This document shows positions 32,288-40,987 of a stretch of DNA of 42,813 nt, piece by piece. Under the pieces are notes generated by a model that worked only from the letters and a program-made list of their open reading frames with translations, was not told where the DNA came from and made no database searches. The DNA is taken from NCBI GenBank assembly GCA_029211065.1, contig JARGFK010000033.1, positions 1 to 42,813 on the forward strand. The letters are read 5' to 3'. A program made the position numbers and the translations under genes. Every line of letters starts with the position of its first letter. Position 1 is the first letter of the stretch. The stretch is from Desulfobacterales bacterium (lineage in GTDB: Bacteria > Desulfobacterota > Desulfobacteria > Desulfobacterales > JARGFK01).

Positions 32288-34963
32288 ATGGACGTGGCAA
32301 AGAAACAGTCGACAAAAAAAAGAGGGATCACCATCATTACCACGCACATCAATGCCGACTTTGATGCCCTTGCCTCCATGTTGGCCGCACAGAAACTCTA
32401 CCCGGAAGCCCTGGTGGTCTTTCCGGGTTCCCAGGAAAAAAATCTTCGAAATTTTTTTATTAATTCGATGGTTTACCTGTTCAACATGGCCGACATGAAA
32501 GATATCGACCTGTCTTCAATAAAAAAGCTGGTTCTGGTGGACACCCGGCAACCCAGCCGTATCGGCAAGCTGTCTGACGTTCTGACTCGGCCGGATCTGG
32601 AAATACACATATTCGATCATCATCCACCCATGGATAATGATATCCGGGGCCATTACGAAGCGATTCAACCCACCGGCGCAACGGTCAGCATTCTGACCGA
32701 AATGATTCTGGCAAAAGGGATCGACATTTCACCGGATGAAGCCACCATTATGTCCCTGGGAATCTATGAAGACACCGGTTCTTTCACATTCAGCTCGACG
32801 ACCGAAAAGGATTTTAAGGCCGCCGCCGAATTACTGTCAAAAGGGGCGAATCTGAATATCATATCCAACCTGATTGCCAGGGAAATCAGTCCGGAGCAGA
32901 TCGGGCTGCTCAACGATATGATTCAGGCAACGACGAATTATACCATCAACGGCATTGAAATTATCATTACCAGTGTGACCACGGATAATTATGTGCCGGA
33001 CTTCGCTTTTCTGGTCCACAAAATGGTTAAAATGGAAAACCTTAATGCGATTTTCGCTCTGGCGCGCATGGAAGACAAGGTATACATTGTGGCCAGAAGT
33101 CGGATCCCGGAAGTGGATGTGGGAGCGATTGTCACTCCCTTTGGCGGCGGCGGCCACAATTTTGCCGCTGCTGCGACCATTAAGGGGATGACGCTGGTCC
33201 AGGCCGAACAACAGTTGCTTGAAATTCTTTATAAAAATATACGATCCCGGCGTCTGGCAAAAGACCTGATGTCGGCGCCCGCCATAACCGTCGGCGCCGA
33301 TGTCTCATGCAAAGAGGCCGGCAATCTGCTGACAAGATATAATATCAACGCCCTGCTGGTTGCCGAAAAAAACCCTGGCAAAGACCGGCTGCTGGGACTT
33401 ATCTCCCGCCAGGTTATTGAAAAGGCCCTTTACCACCAGTTGGACCATGTCTCTGTGCGGGAATATATGACATCGGAAATCGCCTTTGTGGGACCGGATG
33501 CGGATCTTTCCGAAATACAGGAAAAAATAATCGAAAATAAACAGCGGATTCTGCCGGTCATCGACAAAGCGGTGATTATCGGCGTGGTTACCCGCACCGA
33601 CCTGTTGAACGTCCTGGTGCGTCAGTCCCAGCGGGCGGCTGAAGTATCTCTTGATCCCATGAAAGAACCCCTGCGCGCACGCACCCGCAATATAGCAAAA
33701 TTCATGAAAGAACGGCTCTCGGACCGGCTGCTCGGTGTTCTCAAAGACATCGGCGAAGTTGCCGCTGAACTTGGCGTGGGCGCTTTTGTTGCCGGGGGAT
33801 TTGTCCGGGACCTGTTCCTTTACCGACCCAACGAAGATCTTGACATCGTCATCGAAGGCGATGGGATTGAATTTGCAAGGAAATACGCTAAAATGGTGGG
33901 GGCGCGGATCCATTCATACCGCAAGTTCGGCACGGCTGTGATTATCTTTCCGGACGGATTCAAGATCGACGTCGCTTCCGCCAGAATGGAATATTACAAA
34001 TTTCCGGCAGCCCTACCCATCGTGGAAATGAGTTCCATCAAGCTGGATCTCTATCGCCGCGATTTCACCATCAATACCCTGGCGATTCAATTGAACCCCG
34101 GAAAATTCGGCACGCTCATCGATTTTTTTTCTGCACAAAAGGACATCAAGGCAAAAGCTGTCCGTGTATTGCATAACCTCAGCTTTGTGGAAGACCCCAC
34201 CCGCGTTTTTCGTGCCATTCGATTTGAGCAGCGATTTGGATTTGCCATCGGCAAGCTCACCTCCAGCTTAATCGAAAATGCCGTCAAAATGGATTTTTTT
34301 AAAAGCCTGAGCGGACGACGCGTTTTTGCCGAACTGCGCCTGATCCTGGCCGAAGAAAACCCGACCCCGTCCATCGTCCGGTTGAATGAATACAATCTCT
34401 TGAATGTGATCCATCCCCGCATACGGTTTGACAAGGAGCTGGTCGACCTGTTCAATTCCGTTAAAAAGGCCATCTCCTGGCATGATTTGCTTTTTCTGGA
34501 AGAATCCTATATGAAGTGGGCCGTTTATTTTATGGCGCTGATCAGAAACTTTGACAGGAAAACATCGGAAGCAGTCTGCCTGCGGTTTGAACTGGCTCCC
34601 CGTTATCAGCAGTTTTTCTGCAAAGATCGCATGGAAGCCAATCGCTGTCTCAAGTGGCTTGAACAAAGAAAGTCCATCAGCAACAGCCTGCTCTATCAAA
34701 AACTTTGCGGCTTTAAAGTTGAACTGATTCTTTACATGATGGCCGCCACCAGGTATGAACGGGTTAAAAAACATATTTCTTATTTCTACACGCACTTGCG
34801 TCCTGTTCAAATATCGATAACCGGCAAGGAATTGAAAGAAATGGGTCTTGAACCCGGTCCGATTTACCGGGAGATTCTATATGCGGTGCGCTACGCCAGA
34901 TTAAACGGCCAGTTGAAATCCAGAAGCGACGAAATCGAGTTTGTTAAGGATTATGTTCAATAA
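32288..34963 (+). CDS. DHH phosphoesterase-CBS-CBS-tRNA nucleotidyltransferase fusion (A-adding/CCA enzyme)
   Basis: 891 residues, three modules. The N-terminal DHH/DHHA1 phosphoesterase (about 13-315) has H20, D24, D26, D85, DHH at 110-112 and GGGGHNFAAAA (286-296). Two CBS domains follow (about 325-445). The C-terminal class II nucleotidyltransferase (about 480-890) has VAGGFVRDLFL and the two-Asp catalytic EDLDIVIEG (517-524), RRDFTINTLAI, and EDPTRVFRAIRFEQRF. Related fusions in deltaproteobacteria are annotated as A-adding or CCA-adding enzymes. The DHH part may cleave nanoRNA or a cyclic dinucleotide, and the CBS pair suggests adenylate control of tRNA 3'-end work. No second CCA enzyme is visible here. 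tRNA-Val in this window carries its own CCA. Confidence 0.9.
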   Translation: MDVAKKQSTKKRGITIITTHINADFDALASMLAAQKLYPEALVVFPGSQEKNLRNFFINSMVYLFNMADMKDIDLSSIKKLVLVDTRQPSRIGKLSDVLTRPDLEIHIFDHHPPMDNDIRGHYEAIQPTGATVSILTEMILAKGIDISPDEATIMSLGIYEDTGSFTFSSTTEKDFKAAAELLSKGANLNIISNLIAREISPEQIGLLNDMIQATTNYTINGIEIIITSVTTDNYVPDFAFLVHKMVKMENLNAIFALARMEDKVYIVARSRIPEVDVGAIVTPFGGGGHNFAAAATIKGMTLVQAEQQLLEILYKNIRSRRLAKDLMSAPAITVGADVSCKEAGNLLTRYNINALLVAEKNPGKDRLLGLISRQVIEKALYHQLDHVSVREYMTSEIAFVGPDADLSEIQEKIIENKQRILPVIDKAVIIGVVTRTDLLNVLVRQSQRAAEVSLDPMKEPLRARTRNIAKFMKERLSDRLLGVLKDIGEVAAELGVGAFVAGGFVRDLFLYRPNEDLDIVIEGDGIEFARKYAKMVGARIHSYRKFGTAVIIFPDGFKIDVASARMEYYKFPAALPIVEMSSIKLDLYRRDFTINTLAIQLNPGKFGTLIDFFSAQKDIKAKAVRVLHNLSFVEDPTRVFRAIRFEQRFGFAIGKLTSSLIENAVKMDFFKSLSGRRVFAELRLILAEENPTPSIVRLNEYNLLNVIHPRIRFDKELVDLFNSVKKAISWHDLLFLEESYMKWAVYFMALIRNFDRKTSEAVCLRFELAPRYQQFFCKDRMEANRCLKWLEQRKSISNSLLYQKLCGFKVELILYMMAATRYERVKKHISYFYTHLRPVQISITGKELKEMGLEPGPIYREILYAVRYARLNGQLKSRSDEIEFVKDYVQ

Positions 34964-35639
34964 TTTTAATTTAAATCATATCATCGTCATGCTGGTCCCC
35001 CTTGTTTTTGCGGTAACGATTCATGAGGTGGCCCATGGCTATGCCGCCCTTCGCATGGGCGACGATACCGCCCGCCGGGCGGGGCGGTTAACGTTGAATC
35101 CCCTTAAACACCTCGACTGGTTCGGGTCTTTGCTTCTGCCCGCTTTGCTTAAGTTTTCCGGATCACCCATCATTTTTGGTTACGCCAAGCCGGTGCCGGT
35201 CAATTTCCATAATTTTCATAATTATCGCAAAGGGACCCTGTTGGTGGCCTCGGCCGGAGCAGCAGCCAACCTGACCCTGGCCCTTCTGTCCGGCGCCTGT
35301 TTTCAGGCCTTATTAAAATATGGACCGGTATGGTACGATTCATTTATTCGTCCGGTAGGGATGGATCTTCTCATGATGCTGGGTTATAGCGCCATTATCA
35401 ATTCGGTTCTGGCAGTCTTTAACCTGATCCCGATTCCCCCTTTGGACGGCAGCCGGATTCTTGCAATGATATTGCCGGCACCCCTCCAGAAACAGTTTTT
35501 TCGGTTTGAACGCCTGGGCATGCTCCTCATCATTTTCCTGCTCTTTATAAACACACTCAACCGACTGATGTCATACTTTTTAAACCCGTTAATAAAATTT
35601 TCGCTGGGAAAGGACGGCCTGGCTTTTATTTTTGGCTGA
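34953..35639 (+). CDS. Site-2 protease family (M50) membrane metalloprotease
   Basis: About 228 residues with four to six membrane segments. The zinc site HEVAH (24-28) is in the first helix. The second motif is NLIPIPPLDGSRI, where the Asp completes the zinc ligands. It lacks a PDZ domain and is of the short, widely found bacterial S2P type often encoded between a CCA-adding/DHH gene and trpS. The ATG at 34953, just after AAGGATT, is chosen over a TTG at 34941. It overlaps the previous stop. The substrate is unknown. Confidence 0.88.
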   Translation: MFNNFNLNHIIVMLVPLVFAVTIHEVAHGYAALRMGDDTARRAGRLTLNPLKHLDWFGSLLLPALLKFSGSPIIFGYAKPVPVNFHNFHNYRKGTLLVASAGAAANLTLALLSGACFQALLKYGPVWYDSFIRPVGMDLLMMLGYSAIINSVLAVFNLIPIPPLDGSRILAMILPAPLQKQFFRFERLGMLLIIFLLFINTLNRLMSYFLNPLIKFSLGKDGLAFIFG

Positions 35640-35652
35640 CAGGAGTTTAACA

Positions 35653-36639
35653 ATGGTAAAAAAGAAACGGATTTTAAGCGGCATGCGCCCCACCGGACCG
35701 CTGCACCTGGGCAATCTGCACGGCGCTTTGCTGAACTGGGTCGACATGCAGGAACAGTATGACTGTTTTTTCTTTATTGCCGACTGGCATGCGTTGACCA
35801 GTGACTATGAAGATACCCGCGCCATGGGCGGCTATATCAACGAAATGATGATCGACTGGCTCAGCGCCGGACTGAATCCGGAAAAGAGCACCCTGTTTGT
35901 GCAGTCGCACGTTAAGGCCCATGCCGAGCTGTTTCTGCTGCTTTCCATGATTACGCCGGTACCCTGGCTGGAGCGCAACCCCACCTACAAAGACCAGATT
36001 GTTCAGTTGAGCAACAAGGATCTTTCCACCTTCGGTTTCCTGGGCTATCCCGTTCTTCAGGCCGCTGATATCATCATGTACAAGGCCGACGGCGTTCCGG
36101 TGGGCATGGACCAGGTCCCCCATGTTGAAATTACCCGCGAGATTGCCCGCAAATTTAATTTTCTATACGGCAATGTTTTTCCGGAGCCTGAAGCGATTTT
36201 AACCAAAACGCCCAAAATTCTCGGCATCGACCGGCGTAAAATGAGCAAAAGTTATCAAAACGCCATATTTTTATCGGACGCCCCTGATGTGATTGCATCC
36301 AAGGTGGCCGGAATGATCACCGATCCCCAGCGCGCCCGGAAAAGCGATCCCGGCAATCCGGATGTTTGCAATGTTTTCGAGTTCCACAAGGTCTATTCCG
36401 ACAAAGAAACCGTTGATCGCATTAATACGGAATGCCGCAGCGCCCAAATCGGCTGTGTGGAATGCAAACAAATCATGGCGCAAAACCTGACCAAGGCCCT
36501 TGAGCCGATCCGCCAACAACGGGCCCATTATGAAGCCCGACCGGATCTTGTAGCAGATATCATTGCATCCGGCTGTCTGAAGGCGACAGCCGTCTCCCAA
36601 GAAACCATGGCGGAAGTGCGCGCCGCAATGAGATTATAG
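35653..36639 (+). CDS. trpS: Tryptophanyl-tRNA synthetase
   Basis: 328 residues from the ATG at 35653, which has ACAGGAG at the proper distance. The frame upstream from 35632 overlaps the protease gene and is discarded. A class I catalytic core with the HIGH-equivalent HLGNLHGALLNW (18-29) and the KMSKS loop RRKMSKSYQNAIF is visible. Other features are FLGYPVLQAADIIMYKAD and DQVPHVEITREIAR (tryptophan and ATP site). Charges tRNA-Trp. It is followed by scpA after 8 nt, a common order (S2P-trpS-scpA-scpB) in this group. Confidence 0.96.
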   Translation: MVKKKRILSGMRPTGPLHLGNLHGALLNWVDMQEQYDCFFFIADWHALTSDYEDTRAMGGYINEMMIDWLSAGLNPEKSTLFVQSHVKAHAELFLLLSMITPVPWLERNPTYKDQIVQLSNKDLSTFGFLGYPVLQAADIIMYKADGVPVGMDQVPHVEITREIARKFNFLYGNVFPEPEAILTKTPKILGIDRRKMSKSYQNAIFLSDAPDVIASKVAGMITDPQRARKSDPGNPDVCNVFEFHKVYSDKETVDRINTECRSAQIGCVECKQIMAQNLTKALEPIRQQRAHYEARPDLVADIIASGCLKATAVSQETMAEVRAAMRL

Positions 36640-36647
36640 GACGGTCC

Positions 36648-37361
36648 ATGCAGGAAGAACGCTATAGCGTCAAACTGGAAGATATCTTCGAAGGTCCCAT
36701 GGATCTCCTGATCCATCTCATCAGAAAAAATGAGATTGACATATACGACATTCCCATTGCAATGATTACCCGGCAGTATCTGGAATACCTTGACTGGCTG
36801 AAGTTCATGAACATCGATTTCGCCGGCGAGTTTATTGTTATGGCAGCCACGTTAACACAGATAAAATCGAGAATGCTTCTGCCGACCCATGGATATGAAG
36901 ATGAAGATATCGACCCCCGTTCGGAAATTACCAAGCCGCTGCTGGAATACCTCCGGATGAAATCAATGGCGGAAGAACTTTCCAAAAGACACCTGCTGGG
37001 GGATTCCACATTTGTCCGGACGCCCGATTTAAAGGAATACCTGTCGGACACGGATGACCGGTTTGTCAAGATCGGGCTGTTTGAATTAATTGATGCGTTT
37101 CAAAAGATTCTTGAAAACCTCCCCGGAGATCATAAAATAGACTTCAGCACCGACAGAATTTCCGTAAAAGACCGGATCACTGAAATTATCGATGTTCTGG
37201 AAGCCAAGGGGTCGGTTACGTTTACGGAGTTATTTCCCGCAACCAGCACAAAAAGTGATATTATCGTTACCTTTCTGGCAATCCTGGAAATGGTAAAACT
37301 TTATCTCATTCGGATCGTGCAGCATTCACAGACCGGCATTATCAGGCTATTTTATTTATAA
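36648..37361 (+). CDS. scpA: Segregation and condensation protein A (kleisin)
   Basis: 237 residues. The ScpA kleisin bridges the SMC heads with ScpB in chromosome condensation. N-terminal FEGPMDLLIHLIRKNEIDIYDIPIAMITRQYLEYL and LTQIKSRMLLP are the family signature. The C-terminal winged helix (about 165-237) includes VTFTELFPATSTKSDIIVTFLAILEMVKL. Its stop overlaps the scpB start (TAATG), so ScpA and ScpB are translationally coupled. Confidence 0.95.
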   Translation: MQEERYSVKLEDIFEGPMDLLIHLIRKNEIDIYDIPIAMITRQYLEYLDWLKFMNIDFAGEFIVMAATLTQIKSRMLLPTHGYEDEDIDPRSEITKPLLEYLRMKSMAEELSKRHLLGDSTFVRTPDLKEYLSDTDDRFVKIGLFELIDAFQKILENLPGDHKIDFSTDRISVKDRITEIIDVLEAKGSVTFTELFPATSTKSDIIVTFLAILEMVKLYLIRIVQHSQTGIIRLFYL

Positions 37362-38149
37362 TGGAAAAATTAAAAGAAATCATTGAAAGCTTACTGTTCG
37401 TTGCCGAAACCGCCCTTACGACCGAACGGATCAAACAGGTCACCACGGCGGACGCCAAAGAAATCAGGGATGCGCTCCAGGCGCTTTCAGATGAATATGA
37501 ATCCCGCCCGGGCGGGTTCTATTTGGCTGAAGTCGCCGGCGGCTATCAGATCCGCACCCGGCCGGAATACAACGAGTGGATCAAGCGCCTGATACAGCCG
37601 AATCCGCCCCGCATGAGCAAGGCCGCCCTGGAGACACTGGCCATCATCGCTTATAAGCAGCCGATCATCCGAAGCGATATCGAACATATCCGCGGGGTGG
37701 ATTGCGGCGGTATATTGCGCCTGCTGCTGGAGCGCAAGTTCCTCCGGGTTCTGGGCCGCAAGGAAATACCCGGACGCCCGCTCATATACGCCACCACCAA
37801 ACAGTTTCTGGAGGTATTTGACTTAAAAGACCTTAAAGATCTGCCCACTCCCAAGGAAATCGAATCCTTCGGCCGGTCTCTGCTGGATGAATCGCCCCCG
37901 GAAGATTCTTCCGAGCCGGAATCCTCTGGGGATGAACTGCCCACGGGGGACGCTGATGAGTCGGAACAGGTTTTTGAGGATGAAGACGCCCCGAAAGATT
38001 CAGCCCATTCAGAACAGATTTTTGAGGATGAAGCCTTTCCCGAAGAATCCGCCCAAACCGAACTGATCCATGGGGACAATACCCCTCTGGAAGATTTCAC
38101 AGGACCGGAAGAAGCCAGTGATGATGAAAACCCGCGAGAAAAGACTTGA
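37361..38149 (+). CDS. scpB: Segregation and condensation protein B with acidic repeat tail
   Basis: 262 residues. Two winged-helix domains (about 1-80 and 83-165) carry the family's ALETLAIIAYKQPIIRSDIEHIRGVDCGGILR. This is followed by a strongly acidic, disordered-looking tail (about 175-262). The tail has three 16-residue imperfect repeats at 201-216, 217-232 and 233-248 (the first two begin SEQVFEDE and SEQIFEDE). The usual ScpB is around 180-200 residues, so the tail is an extension. It may mediate protein contacts or charge repulsion from DNA. Role of the tail is unknown. Confidence 0.93.
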   Translation: MEKLKEIIESLLFVAETALTTERIKQVTTADAKEIRDALQALSDEYESRPGGFYLAEVAGGYQIRTRPEYNEWIKRLIQPNPPRMSKAALETLAIIAYKQPIIRSDIEHIRGVDCGGILRLLLERKFLRVLGRKEIPGRPLIYATTKQFLEVFDLKDLKDLPTPKEIESFGRSLLDESPPEDSSEPESSGDELPTGDADESEQVFEDEDAPKDSAHSEQIFEDEAFPEESAQTELIHGDNTPLEDFTGPEEASDDENPREKT

Positions 38150-38221
38150 CTTGAAAAGTATCTCGTCAGTATAAAACAAAAAAGCAGTTAAATCTTGCTG
38201 TCATTACTTTAAGGAGATTCC

Positions 38222-38497
38222 ATGAACAACTCGGAACTGGTCGATATTCTCAAAAGCAGAATGTTCCTCAGTGCCAAAGAGGCCAGAATTTTTTGCGATA
38301 CGTTTTTCGGCGCCATCATGGAATCCCTTGGCAGGGGGGATCGCGTTGAAATCCGCGGATTCGGCAGCTTTACAGTGAAAGAATACAAAGCCTACACCGG
38401 ACGAAACCCTAAAACCGGTGAAAAAATTACGGTTCCTCCCAAAAAATTGCCCTTCTTCAGGGTCGGTAAGGAGCTAAAGAAAATCGTCGACAAATAA
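38222..38497 (+). CDS. HU/IHF family DNA-binding protein
   Basis: 91 residues, the classic histone-like fold. N-terminal helices are followed by RVEIRGFGSFTVKEYKAYTGRNPKTGEKITVPPKK, with the GRNPKTGE arm-tip motif and RGFGSF. The beta arms bend DNA. The IHF-beta-like placing is open. AAGGAGATTCC is an ideal ribosome site. The stop is only 7 nt before tRNA-Val, so both are probably on one transcript ending at the terminator 38588-38627. Confidence 0.93.
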   Translation: MNNSELVDILKSRMFLSAKEARIFCDTFFGAIMESLGRGDRVEIRGFGSFTVKEYKAYTGRNPKTGEKITVPPKKLPFFRVGKELKKIVDK

Positions 38498-38504
38498 ATC
38501 CATC

Positions 38505-38579
38505 GGGCGGTTAACTCAGCGGGAGAGTGCTACCCTCACACGGTAGAAGCCACTGGTTCAAATCCAGTACCGCCTACCA
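38505..38579 (+). tRNA. tRNA-Val (anticodon CAC)
   Basis: 75 nt with encoded CCA (38577-38579). The acceptor arm GGGCGGT (38505-38511) pairs with ACCGCCT (38569-38575), with a G-U at the first pair. The anticodon stem CTACC/GGTAG encloses loop CTCACAC, giving anticodon CAC for GUG valine codons. The T stem CTGG/CCAG has loop TTCAAAT. The gene lacks a separate promoter, lying 7 nt past the HU-like stop, so processing from the HU mRNA is likely. Confidence 0.92.
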
Positions 38580-38587
38580 GATAAATA

Positions 38588-38627
38588 AAGGGTTTGCAGC
38601 TATTGAAGGCTGTAAGCCCTTTTTTTG
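38588..38627 (+). terminator. Strong intrinsic terminator after tRNA-Val
   Basis: GGGTTTGCAGC (38590-38600) pairs with GCTGTAAGCCC (38609-38619) in an 11-bp stem with two G-T wobbles, preceded by A residues and followed by a seven-T run starting at 38620. It ends the HU-tRNA transcript. Confidence 0.85.
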
Positions 38628-38693
38628 TTTATAGATCTGCTATATAAGGTGGAACATCCTCAAACAGGCTGATGCCTGTATCTTAATTGAAGA

Positions 38694-38721
38694 TTGATGA
38701 AAAGTTTTTTTGTTGCATAAT
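38694..38721 (+). promoter_or_regulatory. Candidate promoter of the GNAT gene
   Basis: TTGATG (38694-38699), 16 nt, CATAAT (38716-38721) in an AT-rich stretch about 60 nt before the ATG at 38781. It follows the terminator, so an independent promoter is needed. Confidence 0.35.
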
Positions 38722-38780
38722 GTAATAAGATTTAGGAAAAATTTAAAATTACAAAAATCATACCCATATGGTAAAAAAGG

Positions 38781-39263
38781 ATGAAGATCAAACGAGCAGA
38801 GACCCCATACGAAATTGATGAAGTTCGCCGCCTGTTCCGGGAATATGAGGCCTACCTCGATGTTGACCTCTGCTTCCAGAGTTTTGAGGAGGAGCTTGCC
38901 GGACTCCCCGGGAAGTATGCTCCTCCTGACGGCGTTCTGTTGCTGGCACTGGACGGACAGGAATCAGCCGGTTGCGGCGCATTGCGGAAGCTGGACAATG
39001 GCATATGCGAGATGAAGCGGCTCTTCGTCAAACCGAAGTTCAGAGGACTGGGCTTGGGCACAATTCTTGCCAAGCGCCTTATCGATGAGGCAACTCTCCT
39101 GGATTATTCTACGATGCTTCTGGACACGCTGGACAGGCTCAAGGCGGCCATGACGATCTATGAGTCCCTGGGGTTCGTGCGAACCGAGCCCTACTACCGA
39201 AATCCGCTAGCGGGTGTTGTATACTGGAAACTCGACTTACTAGTAAAAGACAAAAGAAAGTAG
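38781..39263 (+). CDS. GNAT family N-acetyltransferase
   Basis: 160 residues, complete GNAT fold. The acetyl-CoA pyrophosphate loop is KFRGLGLGTILAKRLIDEA (about 94-112), preceded by the beta strand MKRLFVKP and followed by LDTLDRLKAAMTIYESLGF and VRTEPYYRNP, where a Tyr could act as general acid. The small acceptor is unknown. It could be an amino acid, a polyamine or a drug. The ATG is set by family start. AAAAAAGG stands directly against it, which is not an ideal ribosome distance. It stands alone between the tRNA terminator and the fumarase, with a palindromic repeat downstream. Confidence 0.85.
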   Translation: MKIKRAETPYEIDEVRRLFREYEAYLDVDLCFQSFEEELAGLPGKYAPPDGVLLLALDGQESAGCGALRKLDNGICEMKRLFVKPKFRGLGLGTILAKRLIDEATLLDYSTMLLDTLDRLKAAMTIYESLGFVRTEPYYRNPLAGVVYWKLDLLVKDKRK

Positions 39264-39300
39264 CCATGGTGAAGGCGTATCATAGGGTTGTAGGCGTTTG

Positions 39301-39347
39301 AAATCTCCCCTCGCCCCCCTTTAAAAAAGGGGGGTGGGGGGGATTTT
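39301..39347. repeat. GC-rich palindromic intergenic element, second copy
   Basis: A near-perfect inverted repeat AAATCTCCCC...CCCCCCTTT / AAAGGGGGG...GGGGGGATTTT, with about 20 bp stem counting mismatches. It has the same architecture as the double palindrome at 8291-8365 (outer AAATC/GATTT ends, inner C-run and G-run, TTT-AAA centre). Between two convergent genes it could also act as a bidirectional terminator for the GNAT and fumarase genes. Confidence 0.7.
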
Positions 39348-39373
39348 GGAAGAAAGTTTAAGGCCGGTTTTGC

Positions 39374-40987
39374 TCACCTCAGACCCTTGAAGAAATCATT
39401 GCCTTTGTCGTCGACCAGGATAAAAGCCGGAAAATCAACCACCTCGATCTGCCAGACCGCTTCCATACCGAGTTCTGGAAAATCAATGCATTCAACCTTG
39501 CGGATGTGCTCCTCTGCCAGCAAAGCGGCAGGACCGCCGATGGAACCCAGGTAGAAGCCCCCATATTTTTTACAGGCATCGATCACCTGCTGGGAACGAT
39601 TTCCCTTGGCGATCATTACCAGAGAGCCGCCTTTGGCCTGCAGCATGTCCACATAGGCGTCCATGCGACCCGCCGTAGTCGGGCCAAAGGAGCCTGAAGC
39701 CTTGCCCTTGGGGGTTTTGGCAGGGCCGGCATAGTAGATGGGGTGGTTCTTGAGATATGCCGGAAGCGCCTTGCCGGAATCGAGGATCTCTTTGAACCTG
39801 GCATGGGCGCTGTCGCGCGCAACGATAATGGTGCCGGTCAATGCGAGCCGGGTGGCAACAGGGTATTGGGTCAGGATGGCAAGGATGCTTTTCATCGGCT
39901 GATTAAGATCGATTTTGACAACACCGTGCTCATGCTTTCCACGATACTGATCCGGGATCAGGCGGCCGGGATGGGCGTCCAGCGCTTCCAGCCAGATGCC
40001 GTCTTTGTTGATTTTGGCCTTGATGTTGCGGTCAGCCGAACAGGAGACACCCATGCCCACAGGGCATGAGGCGCCGTGGCGGGGCAGGCGGATGACACGC
40101 ACATCATGGACAAAGTATTTGCCGCCGAACTGAGCGCCGATGCCACTTTCCCGGGCCGCTTTCAGAAGCTTTTCTTCCATGTCCGGATCGCGAAAGGCCT
40201 GGCCTCCCTTGTTTCCCTTTGTCGGCAGCGTGTCCAGGTAGCCGGTAGAGGCCAGCTTGACTGTTTTCAGGCAGGCTTCGGCACTGGTGCCGCCCACAAC
40301 AAAGGCCAGATGGTAGGGCGGGCATGCCGCAGTGCCCAGGGATTTCATTTTGCTGATAAGGAATTTCTCCAGAGATTCGGGGTTGAGCAGCGCCTTGGTC
40401 TCCTGGAACAGATATGTTTTGTTGGCGCTGCCGCCTCCCTTGGCAACAAAAAGGAATTTGTATTCAGCGCCTTCAGCGGCGTAGATGTCAATCTGGGCCG
40501 GCAGATTATTGCCCGAATTGACTTCCTTGTACATGTCCAGCGCAGCCGTCTGGGAATAGCGCAGGTTTTCCTCTGTATAGGTTTTATAAATGCCTTTTGA
40601 TAGAAATCCCTCGTCATTGCAGCCGGTCCATATCTGTTGGCCTTTTTTGGCGACCACCGTTGCCGTTCCGGTATCCTGGCAGAAGGGAAGTTCGAATTTG
40701 GCAGCGATCTCGGCATTACGCAGCATCGCAACGGCAACCCCGCGATCATTGGGGGAGGCTTCCGGATCGGAAAGAATTTTTGCGGCCAGCTCATTGTGTC
40801 GCGGCCGGAGAAGGAAAGAGACTTCACGCATTGCCTGGTTGGCAAGATAAGAGAGCCCTTCCCTGTCAACTTTTACCATCGTTTCCCCCTCAAAATCAGC
40901 AACGCTTACAAAGTCCCTGGATAACAGACGGTATTTTGTGTCATCCTTACCCAGCGGAAATGGGTCCTGATACTTGAATTCCGGCAT
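39374..40987 (-). CDS. fumA: Class I fumarate hydratase (4Fe-4S, FumA-type)
   Basis: 537 residues, single-chain class I fumarase, oxygen-sensitive, making malate from fumarate. The three cluster cysteines are present: C103 (PFCQDTGTA), C222 (AACPPYHLA) and C316 (GVSCSADR), which match C105, C224 and C318 of E. coli FumA by position. The C-terminal part is close to enterobacterial FumA as I recall it (for example [13 protein letters not shown] and [13 protein letters not shown]). In anaerobic sulfate or fumarate metabolism it would act in the TCA-type oxidation or reductive branch. AAGGAGAAAAAAAT precedes the ATG. It stands alone, on the minus strand between plus-strand genes, so transfer is possible. 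Confidence 0.95.
   Translation of the reverse strand: MPEFKYQDPFPLGKDDTKYRLLSRDFVSVADFEGETMVKVDREGLSYLANQAMREVSFLLRPRHNELAAKILSDPEASPNDRGVAVAMLRNAEIAAKFELPFCQDTGTATVVAKKGQQIWTGCNDEGFLSKGIYKTYTEENLRYSQTAALDMYKEVNSGNNLPAQIDIYAAEGAEYKFLFVAKGGGSANKTYLFQETKALLNPESLEKFLISKMKSLGTAACPPYHLAFVVGGTSAEACLKTVKLASTGYLDTLPTKGNKGGQAFRDPDMEEKLLKAARESGIGAQFGGKYFVHDVRVIRLPRHGASCPVGMGVSCSADRNIKAKINKDGIWLEALDAHPGRLIPDQYRGKHEHGVVKIDLNQPMKSILAILTQYPVATRLALTGTIIVARDSAHARFKEILDSGKALPAYLKNHPIYYAGPAKTPKGKASGSFGPTTAGRMDAYVDMLQAKGGSLVMIAKGNRSQQVIDACKKYGGFYLGSIGGPAALLAEEHIRKVECIDFPELGMEAVWQIEVVDFPAFILVDDKGNDFFKGLR

Noticed and set aside
38505-38579. tRNA-Val 3' end as an integration site
   Set aside because: No integrase and no duplicated tRNA 3' end are visible downstream. 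The following GNAT and fumarase genes give no sign of an island.
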